This document shows positions 1 through 6,116 of a stretch of 64,000 nucleotides of DNA, piece by piece (the first letter of the stretch is position 1; every line of letters begins with the position of its first letter). Position numbers and translations under genes: made by a program. Origin of the DNA: Periplaneta americana (taxonomy: Eukaryota > Arthropoda > Insecta > Blattodea > Blattidae); assembly GCF_040183065.1 (NCBI RefSeq), contig NW_027185529.1:62001-126000 (forward strand), read 5' to 3'. The notes under the pieces are model-generated. The model ran no database searches. It saw nothing but the letters and a program-made list of their open reading frames with translations, and had not been told where the DNA came from.

Positions 1-345
1 TTGCGAGATTTTAACTATATAAATATCAATAAAATCTACAAATTCCGGGGGATTTGTCTAATTTCTTAAAAAAATGTTAAATTCATGTGGAGTCACCTAT
101 ATATAACAACAATTTTACATTCGCATGCAGAGGAATATGGGTTTGTTTGAGAAAATCGTCAAATGGTACAAATCGTCGTTTCTTGCGGTAAAAACACGAT
201 TTTGCTATAAACGTTAATAAAATCTCTATATTCCAACCGATTGTGCTAATTCTTTCACAGAGTGTTTAGTATACATGATTGAACTGTATTATGTCACTGG
301 TTTCGATTTTCCCCACAAAAAAAAAACCTTCAAAAAATTTCGTTT

Positions 346-691
346 TTGCGAGATTTTAACTATATAAATATCAATAAAATCTACAAATTCCGGGGGATTT
401 GTCTAATTTCTTAAGAAAATGTTAAATTCATGTGGATTCACCTATATATAACAACAATTTTACGTTCGCATGCAGAGGAATATGGGTTTGTTTGTGTAAA
501 TCGTCCAATTGTTAAAATCGTCGTTTCTTGCGGTAAAAACACGATTTTGCTATAAACGTTAATAAAATCTCTATATTCCAACCGATTGTGCTAATACTGT
601 GACAGATTGTATAGTATACATGATTGAACTGTATTATATCACTGGTTTCGATTTTCCCCACAAAAAAAAAATCCTCAAAAAAATTTCGTTT
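346..691 (+). repeat. Representative satellite monomer (dimeric)
   Basis: One 346-bp monomer, described as the type unit. It runs TTGCGAG, a TATA-like stretch, CAATAAAATCT, an ATTCC/GATTTGTCTAATTTC segment, CATGTGGATTCACC, CGCATGCAGAGG, then TTGCGGTAAAAACACGATTTT, TATAAACGTTAATAAAATCT, a second ATTCC/GATTGTGCTAAT segment, GTATACATGATTGAACTG, CCCCACA and a variable A-tract. The parts 346-527 and 528-691 start with TTGCG and resemble each other. Comparing 361-410 with 549-598 without gaps gives 32 of 50 identical bases, so the monomer looks like an old dimer. Confidence 0.8.
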
Positions 692-3174
692 TTGCGAGAT
701 TTTAACTATATAAATATCAATAAAATCTACAAATTCCATGGGATTTGTCTAATTTCTTAAAAATAGGTTAAATTCATGTGGATTCACCTATATATAACAA
801 CAATTTCACGTTCGCATGCAGAGAAATATGGGTTTGTTTGTGTAAATCGTCCAATTGTAAAAATCGTCGTTTCTTGCGGTAAAAACACGATTTTGCTATA
901 ATCGTTAATAAAATATCTATATTCCAACCGATTGTGCTAATTCTTTGATAGAGTGTTTAGTATACATGATTGAACTGTATTATGTCATTGGTTTCGATTT
1001 TCCCCACAAAAAAAATCCTTCAAAAAATTTCGTTTTTGCGAGATTTTTAACTATATAAATATCAATAAAATCTACAAATTCAGTGGGATTTGTCTAATTT
1101 CTTAAGAAAATGTTAAATTCATGTGGATTCACCTATATATATCAACAATTTCACGTTCTCATGCAGAGGAATATGGGTTTGTTTGTGTAAATCGTCCAAT
1201 TGTAAAAATCGTCGTTTCTTGCGGTAAAAACACGATTTTGCTATAAACGTTAATAAAATCTCTATATTCCAACCGATTGTGCTAATTCTTTGACAGAGTG
1301 TTTAGTATACATGATTGAACTGTATTATATCACTGGTTTCGATTTTCCCCACAAAAAAAAATCCTTCAAAAAATTTCGTTTTTGCGAGATTTTAACTATA
1401 TAAATATCAATAAAATCTACAAATTCCGTGGGATTTGTCTAATTTCTTAAAAATAAGTTAAATTCATGTGGAGTCACCTGTATATCACAACAATTTCACG
1501 TTCGCATGCAGAGGAATATGGGTTTGTTTGTGTAAATCGTCCAATTGTAAAAATCGTCGATTCTTGCGGTAAAAACACGATTTTGTTATAAACGTTAATA
1601 AAATCTCTATATTCCGACCGATTGTGCTAATTCTTTCACAGAGTGTTCAGTATACATGATTGAACTGTATTATGTCACTGGTTTCGATTTTCCCCACAAA
1701 AAAAAAATCCTTCAAAAAATTTCGTTTTTGCGAGTTTTTTAACTATATAAATATCAATAAAATCTACAAATTCCGTGGGATTTGTCAAATTTCTTAAAAA
1801 AATGTTAAATTCATGTGGATTCACCTATATATCAGAACAATTTCACGTTCGCATGGAGAGGAATATGGGTTTGTTTGTGTAAATCGTCCAATTGTAAAAA
1901 TCGTCGTTTCTTGCGGTAAAAACACGATTTTGCTATAAACGTTAATAAAACCTCTATATTAAAACCGATTGTGCTAATTCTTTCACAGAGTGTTTAGTAT
2001 ACATAATTGAACTGTATTATATCACTGGTTTCGATTTTCCCCACAAAAAAAATCCTTCAAAAAATTTCGTTTTTGCGAGATTTTTAACTATATAAATATC
2101 AATAAAATCTACAAATTCCTTGGGATTTTTCTAATTTCTTAAAAATATGTTAAATTCATGTGGATTCACCTATATATAACAAAAATTTCACGTTCGCATG
2201 CAGAGGAATATGGGTTTGATTGTGTAAATCGTCCAATTGTAAAAATCGTCTTTTCTTGTGGTAAAAACACGATTTTGCTATAATCGTTAATAAAATCTCT
2301 ATATTCCAACCGATTGTGCTAATTCTTTGACAGAGTGTTTAGTATACATGATTGAACTGTATTATATCACTGGTTTCGATTTTCCCCACAAAAAAAAATC
2401 CTTCAAAAAATTTCGTTTTTGCGAGATTTTTAACTATAAAATATCAATAAAATCTACAAATTCCTTGGGATTTGTCTAATTTCTTAAAAATATGTTAAAT
2501 TCATGTGGATTCACCTATATATAACAACAATTTCACGTTCGCATGCAGAGGAATATGGGTTTGTTTGTGTAAATCGTCCAATTGTAAAAATCGTCTTTTC
2601 TTGCGGTAAAAACACGATTTTGCTATAATCGTTAATAAAATCTCTATATTCCAACCGATTGTGCTAATTCTTTGAAAGAGTGTTTAGTATACATGACTGA
2701 ACTGTATTATATCACTGGTTCCGATTTTAACCACAAAAAAAAATCCTTCAAAAAATTTCGTTTTTGCGAGATTTTAACTATATAAATATCAATAAAATCT
2801 ACAAATTCCGGGGGATTTGTCTAATTTCTTAAAAAAATGTTAAATTCATGTGGAGTCACCTATATATAACAACAATTTTACATTCGCATGCAGAGGAATA
2901 TGGGTTTGTTTGAGAAAATCGTCAAATGGTAAAAATCGTCGTTTCTTGCGGTAAAAACACGATTTTGCTATAAACGTTAATAAAATCTCTATATTCCAAC
3001 CGATTGTGCTAATTCTTTCACAGAGTGTTTAGTATACATGATTGAACTGTATTATGTCACTGGTTTCGATTTTCCCCACAAAAAAAAATCCTTCAAAAAA
3101 TTTCGTTTTTGCGAGTTTTTTAACTATATAAATATCAATATAATCTACAAATTCTGTGGGATTTGTCTAATTTC

Positions 3175-3178
3175 TTAA
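3175..3178. other. TTAA target-site duplication, left
   Basis: TTAA directly abuts the left terminal repeat of the transposon and is repeated at its right end. The piggyBac family inserts at TTAA and duplicates it. Removing the element and one TTAA restores a normal satellite monomer. Confidence 0.95.
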
Positions 3179-3190
3179 CCTCCTCTGTCC
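3179..3190 (+). repeat. Left terminal inverted repeat
   Basis: CCTCCTCTGTCC immediately follows the TTAA. It matches the reverse complement of the right end at 10 of 12 positions. A CC start is usual for the piggyBac family. Confidence 0.9.
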
Positions 3191-3191
3191 T

Positions 3192-3215
3192 TAGGTATCA
3201 TATATGATACCTCAG
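3192..3215 (+). repeat. Left subterminal inverted repeat with palindrome
   Basis: A 24-bp sequence whose exact reverse complement lies at 5960-5983. Its core at 3193-3212, AGGTATCATATATGATACCT, is a perfect 20-bp palindrome. It begins only 13 bp from the transposon end. By analogy with the internal repeats of classical piggyBac it is a candidate transposase-binding or synapsis site. That role is inferred. Confidence 0.85.
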
Positions 3216-3246
3216 CTCTTTATTCATTTGTCATTCGTTATGCGCG

Positions 3247-3253
3247 TATATAG
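3247..3253 (+). promoter_or_regulatory. Possible TATA element of the transposase gene
   Basis: TATATAG lies about 127 bp upstream of the proposed start codon, inside the left end of the transposon. The position is plausible for a short 5' untranslated region, but no transcription start can be read from the sequence, and such motifs are common in AT-rich DNA. Confidence 0.25.
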
Positions 3254-3265
3254 ATCCGTGACCTG

Positions 3266-3285
3266 AGGTATCATATTCTATACCA
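3266..3285 (+). repeat. Degenerate copy of the subterminal palindrome
   Basis: AGGTATCATATTCTATACCA resembles the perfect palindrome at 3193-3212, with changes in the right half. It keeps the GGTATCA half-site and an imperfect opposing TATACC. Confidence 0.55.
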
Positions 3286-3335
3286 TCTGCGCTCTCTGCC
3301 TATCATTTGTTTTTGTTAATTTTTCTTGCCACTAG

Positions 3336-3353
3336 ATGTCACCAGCTGATTGA
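3336..3353 (+). other. Possible short upstream ORF
   Basis: ATG followed by four codons and TGA, ending 26 bp before the proposed transposase start. It matters only if the transcript starts upstream of it, which is unknown. Confidence 0.2.
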
Positions 3354-3379
3354 ATTTATCATTTCGTCTAGTCAGCAGC

Positions 3380-3398
3380 ATGGCGGAGAAAAGCAAAG
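3380..3398 (+). CDS. Transposase exon 1 (MAEKSK)
   Basis: The ATG has A at -3 and G at +4, a good animal initiation context. Six codons plus one base precede the donor GGTAATTG. The leftover G joins CC at 3731-3732 to make an alanine codon, which keeps the reading frame of exon 2. I chose this start because the open frame at 3733 has no ATG of its own near its beginning and is preceded by a splice-acceptor sequence. RNA reads would settle it. Confidence 0.65.
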
Positions 3399-3730
3399 GT
3401 AATTGTTGATTTGTTACATGTTAAATGAAAGAACTTTATTTGTTGATACATTCTTACATATTAACAATTCACCTAATAATAATAGAAACATTGTTAGTCT
3501 TTTCAGATAGGCGTACAACACTGTTTTTTATGAGGTATCATTGGTGATACCTTCGGTCACTAGCATGACTTTTTATAAATCCCATTACTATAATTTTGTG
3601 TAGTAGATATGCGTGATATCTGCTATTCCATGCTTGTATAATTCAAAATATCATTCTTTACAATACAGTAATCTTCACTATGTGCTCTATATCATTATGA
3701 GAATGTGAGGTTATGTTTGATTTATTTTAG
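3399..3730 (+). other. Transposase intron 1 (332 bp)
   Basis: It starts with GTAATTG and ends with TTGATTTATTTTAG. It contains another copy of the palindrome (3533-3552). The phase agreement between the flanking exons is the main support. Confidence 0.65.
3533..3552 (+). repeat. Internal copy of the transposon palindrome
   Basis: AGGTATCATTGGTGATACCT has perfect 8-bp arms (AGGTATCA and TGATACCT) around a TTGG centre, so it shares the half-sites of the subterminal palindromes but has a different middle. It lies in intron 1, about 355 bp from the left end. Confidence 0.7.
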
Positions 3731-3944
3731 CCTTGACTACGAACGAAATAACTGAACTTGTCAACAACATCAATCCCAATGATTCTGACTTTGAGATTGA
3801 GGACGAAGAAGACAATGATGAAGATATCATAGTTCCTAGACCTCCAACTCCTGTGATCGATGAAAGTTCATCTGATTCTGAAGATGAGTCGCTAACTCTT
3901 GCGGAGATACAACGAAGGGCCGTTATTTGGAGGCACAAAAATGT
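3731..3944 (+). CDS. Transposase exon 2, acidic N-terminal region
   Basis: Encodes residues 7 (part) to 78 (part). The sequence is rich in Asp, Glu and Ser (EIEDEEDNDED, then DESSSDSEDES), which is typical of the disordered acidic N-terminus of piggyBac-family transposases. It ends at a consensus donor GTAAGT (3945-3950) with two bases of a valine codon left over. Reading on past the donor gives a stop after one codon, which supports splicing there. Confidence 0.85.
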
Positions 3945-4061
3945 GTAAGTTGTTAGAAATTGTGACTAAACATATCTACAGCTACAAATAGAGGGAAATG
4001 GAAATAAGTATTATATTCTTATAAAATTTTGTTTTTTGTTTTTTTTTTTTTTTTTTTTTAG
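3945..4061 (+). other. Transposase intron 2 (117 bp)
   Basis: It begins with the consensus donor GTAAGT and ends in a long T-tract followed by AG at 4060-4061. Joining GT to the A at 4062 gives a valine codon and keeps the frame. An in-frame ATG in the T-tract would start with a run of phenylalanines and is a splice-site artefact rather than a true start. Confidence 0.88.
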
Positions 4062-4884
4062 ATTCCAGTCGCCATTGACTTTTGAGAATGTTTCATCACC
4101 TGAGCTATCAGAAGTAAAGGATCCTTTCGAGTACTTCAGTAAGCACCTGCGACCTTCATTTTTTGATGAAATGGCGCATTTCACAAATTTGAAGCATGTA
4201 TCTCTAACCGGGAAATCTCTAAACTGCACTGGACGAGACATTAGAAAGTTTTGGGGCGTTAGTATTGTAGCTGTGCTCTTGGGGTTCCCAAGACTAAGGA
4301 TGTGTTGGGAGAGCAGAACCCGCTACCCGCTGGTAGCAGAAAATATGGCCAGAGATAGATTTTATTTGCTTCGCAGAAGTATTAAGGTTGTTGATGACAA
4401 CGCTGTTCCTCAGGATCAAAAGCAGGACAGTTTTTGGAAGGTGAGACCAATGTTAAACAGTATTAGAGATGCATGTCTACAACATCGCAGAAATAAAAAT
4501 GTTTCAATTGATGAACAGATGATTCCATTTCACGGACATGTGCGCATGCGCCAATATATCAAAGGAAAGCCACATCCTGTGGGATTGAAGAATTTTGTTT
4601 TGTCAACCCCTTCTGGCCTACCTCTTGACTTCATGATGTATGAAGGAAAAGGAAAGGAAATATATTCAGAGAAAAGCACTGTTCCAGAAAAGCTTGATGT
4701 GGGTGGGCGAGTTGTTCTGAAACTTGCAGATTCTTTGCCACCTGGGTCGTCTATTTTCATAGATAGTTATTTTACGTCTGTTGAGATACTTGATTGCTTG
4801 ATCCTAAGAAACATTTCGGCAACTGGAACTATAATGGTTAGTCGTGTACCAAAAAAGGTTCAATTAAAAATGACACTAATATGA
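4062..4884 (+). CDS. Transposase exon 3, catalytic core before the frameshift
   Basis: Encodes residue 78 onwards. After a short linker come the family's N-terminal fold (FWGVSIVAVLLGFPRLRMCW region) and the catalytic core, with D228 in SIDEQMIPFHGH (codon 4510-4512) and D312 in IFIDSYFTS (codon 4762-4764). The conserved GTIMVSRVPKK stretch follows. The frame then fails: five A's at 4866-4870 lead to TGA at 4882-4884, where one more A would continue into the next conserved segment. This is either a genuine inactivating deletion or a homopolymer error. Confidence 0.93.
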
Positions 4885-5519
4885 AGAAAGAAGGTAGGGG
4901 TAGCTACGATCAAGTGGTGAGAAATGATGACAAACTAGCTCTCCTCAAGTGGTTTGACAATAGGGCCATTTTTCTGGCATCAACAGAATTCGGCGTGGAA
5001 CCAGTAGAAGACTGTAAGCGCTGGTCAAAAAAGGATAAGGCTTACATTCAAATTCCTCACCCTGCAACAGTGAAGATGTACAATTCATACATGGGGGGAG
5101 TTGATCTCTTGGATAGGGTGTTGGGAAAGTATGCCATGAGAGGGAGGACAAAAAAATGGACAATTCGTGTCATTCATCATTTCTTTGATTTTGCTATTGC
5201 AGCAGCCTGGCTTGAATACAGGCAGGCTGCTATGGAATCTGGTTGGGCGAAAAAAGATATTTTATCCTATTTCCTATTTCGGTTTGAGGTGGCAGAAAAA
5301 CTGATATATTTTGATGGAAAGAACGTTGCCATTCATGATGAATTAGACGAACAGGAAGATGAAGAGGAAAAGGAGGATGAAGAAGACAGTGATGGATCTT
5401 CCAGAAGGAAGCGTCCTAGAACACCAAAAGCTTTACCACCCAGGGCTGCTAGATTGGACCAGGCCTTACATTTACCACAGATGACGAATAAAGAGCAAAC
5501 AAATAAGTCGAAATGTTGA
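4872..5519 (+). CDS. Transposase exon 3 after the frameshift
   Basis: Continues the transposase in the other frame. It begins with the conserved MKKEGRGSYDQVVR segment, then KWFDNR, DCKRWSKKDK and YMGGVDLLDR, which holds D426 (5103-5105) and D429 (5112-5114). TKKWTIRVIHHFFDFAI follows, with W444. Then comes an acidic region at about 5337-5396, a basic RRKRPR at 5403-5420 and a linker. The frame stops at TGA 5517-5519, one residue after the first cysteine of the zinc-binding C-terminal domain. The ATG at 4881 lies in frame, but a protein starting there would lack two of the catalytic aspartates. Confidence 0.92.
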   Translation, partial: DTNMKKEGRGSYDQVVRNDDKLALLKWFDNRAIFLASTEFGVEPVEDCKRWSKKDKAYIQIPHPATVKMYNSYMGGVDLLDRVLGKYAMRGRTKKWTIRVIHHFFDFAIAAAWLEYRQAAMESGWAKKDILSYFLFRFEVAEKLIYFDGKNVAIHDELDEQEDEEEKEDEEDSDGSSRRKRPRTPKALPPRAARLDQALHLPQMTNKEQTNKSKC

Positions 5520-5624
5520 GCTCCTGGTTGTAAGTCTTTGACATTTGTCAGATGCACAGAATGCAAAATGTTTTTGTGTTTTACAACAGAACGGAACTGT
5601 TTCTTGGAATTTCATAAAAAATGA
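5520..5624 (+). pseudogene. Remnant of the transposase cysteine-rich domain
   Basis: In the same frame, directly after the TGA, 34 codons read APGCKSLTFVRCTECKMFLC and then end near NCFLEFHKK at TGA 5622-5624. The Cys and His pattern (C, CxxC, C, C, H) is that of the C-terminal cysteine-rich domain that binds the terminal DNA in piggyBac transposases. The stop TGA could derive from CGA (Arg) by one C-to-T change. The clean frame after it suggests a recent mutation. Confidence 0.88.
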
Positions 5625-5794
5625 TTTCTAACATTTCGTTTTTTGTATGTATGGGACATGCAACCACTTATGCATATATACTAAACTATTTTTGGACTAC
5701 TTATAAATTTATATCATCATGAATATTGAGAATTTGACTATATTGTATTTTGTAACACATATTTTGTTTATTTTTATATATAATTAATTATGAT

Positions 5795-5800
5795 AATAAA
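5795..5800 (+). terminator. Candidate polyadenylation signal 1
   Basis: AATAAA about 170 bp after the original end of the transposase reading frame, in AT-rich 3' sequence inside the transposon. Confidence 0.5.
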
Positions 5801-5894
5801 TATATCTAAATGTTCAATTGTATTAAAGTCTGCAATAATGTATTCTACATTTTTTTTTTCAGTATTTGTAAGCAATTTGTATGCATTTTTGTAA

Positions 5895-5900
5895 AATAAA
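5895..5900 (+). terminator. Candidate polyadenylation signal 2
   Basis: AATAAATAAA, about 270 bp after the original reading-frame end and still inside the transposon. Either this or the upstream AATAAA could serve the transcript. Confidence 0.45.
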
Positions 5901-5959
5901 TAAAAGTAAATGGATTCAAAATAGTGTCCTGTAGTTAACCAAAAAGTCCTCATAAAATC

Positions 5960-5983
5960 CTGAGGTATCATATATGATACCTA
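5960..5983 (-). repeat. Right subterminal inverted repeat with palindrome
   Basis: Exact reverse complement of 3192-3215. Its palindromic core lies at 5963-5982, and it ends 129 bp from the right end of the transposon, compared with a 13-bp distance on the left. Confidence 0.85.
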
Positions 5984-6100
5984 GCATAAAACAAGATCAG
6001 AGATCGTGACAAAAATTCTGACTGGTAAAAGTTTGTATTTGTATCACCAAAAACCCAATAAATGATATTTAAACACTTTTATAATTGTAAACTTGTCTCG

Positions 6101-6112
6101 GGACTGAAGAGG
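6101..6112 (-). repeat. Right terminal inverted repeat
   Basis: GGACTGAAGAGG, which reads CCTCTTCAGTCC on the minus strand and pairs with the left end at 10 of 12 positions. It directly abuts TTAA. Confidence 0.9.
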
Positions 6113-6116
6113 TTAA
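6113..6116. other. TTAA target-site duplication, right
   Basis: Second copy of the TTAA. Satellite resumes straight after it with GAAAATGTTAAATTC, in register with the sequence left of the element. Confidence 0.95.

Larger units (their letters stand above)
1..3178 (+). repeat. 345-bp satellite, HOR1 copy 1, left part
   Basis: Nine full head-to-tail monomers and the start of a tenth, up to and including the TTAA target of the transposon. Monomer starts, taken at the conserved TTGCGAG, fall at 1, 346, 692, 1036 and 1382, a spacing of 344-346 bp. Diagnostic variants run in a fixed order: a CCGGGGG monomer with GAGAAAATCG, one with ACTGTGACAGATTGTATAG, one with AATAGG, and so on. The same order recurs from 9848 and from 16758. 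By eye only about eight substitutions separate this part from 9848-13026. No open reading frame here resembles a protein. Confidence 0.95.
3380..5624 (+). pseudogene. piggyBac transposase, three exons, frameshift and stop
   Basis: Conceptual transposase of about 598 residues, close to the 594 of the classical piggyBac protein. The exons are 3380-3398, 3731-3944 and 4062-5624, and codon phases agree across both introns. The order is an acidic N-terminus, the DDE/D catalytic core, an acidic tail with a basic RRKRPR stretch (residues 526-531, possible nuclear signal) and a C-terminal cysteine-rich domain. The catalytic aspartates are D228 (SIDEQMI), D312 (FIDSYF), D426 and D429 (GGVDLLD). W444, 18 residues after D426, has the same spacing as the conserved W465 after D447 in classical piggyBac. 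Two lesions are visible: one A is missing from the A5 run at 4866-4870, and TGA at 5517-5519 cuts the cysteine-rich domain after its first cysteine. This family cuts and pastes DNA at TTAA without a footprint. Family assignment is very secure; exon 1 is the least certain part. Confidence 0.93.
3179..6112 (+). mobile_element. piggyBac-family DNA transposon, 2,934 bp
   Basis: A complete element end to end. It is flanked by TTAA on both sides and begins CCTCCTCTGTCC, while its right end reads CCTCTTCAGTCC in reverse complement. An exact 24-bp inverted subterminal repeat lies 13 bp from the left end and 129 bp from the right end, an asymmetry like that of the classical cabbage looper element. The interior holds one three-exon transposase gene on the plus strand, in the same orientation as the satellite. 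The gene carries a frameshift and a premature stop, so this copy is probably not autonomous unless the A-run lesion is a sequencing error and the truncated cysteine-rich domain is dispensable. The ends look intact, so it could still be moved by a transposase supplied in trans. No second insertion is seen in the window. Confidence 0.96.

Noticed and set aside
341-356. CENP-B-box-like sequence in the monomer
   Set aside because: TTCGTTTTTGCGAG shares the TTCG start but lacks the required CGGG end and the central A of the box. No other segment fits.
512-739. Minus-strand open frame of 75 codons in the satellite
   Set aside because: It is built from ordinary monomer sequence, spans a monomer boundary, and is broken in most other monomers by single-base differences. 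It shows no protein-like features.
3711-3938. Minus-strand open frame opposite transposase exon 2
   Set aside because: It is the antisense shadow of the acidic coding sequence, rich in serine for that reason. Other antisense frames at 4011-4241, 4530-4760, 4945-5163 and 5333-5566 are shadows of the same kind.
4036-4061. ATG in the T-tract as the transposase start
   Set aside because: It would give a run of phenylalanines and lies in the pyrimidine tract of intron 2. The splice at 4061/4062 keeps the frame with exon 2.
5774-5971. Minus-strand open frame of 65 codons in the transposon 3' region
   Set aside because: Low-complexity AT-rich sequence overlapping polyadenylation signals and the subterminal palindrome, with no recognisable domain.
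3179-6112. Domesticated (host-adopted) piggyBac-derived gene
   Set aside because: Intact terminal repeats, TTAA duplication, an empty-site paralogue and disabling lesions all point to a young mobile copy rather than a preserved host gene.
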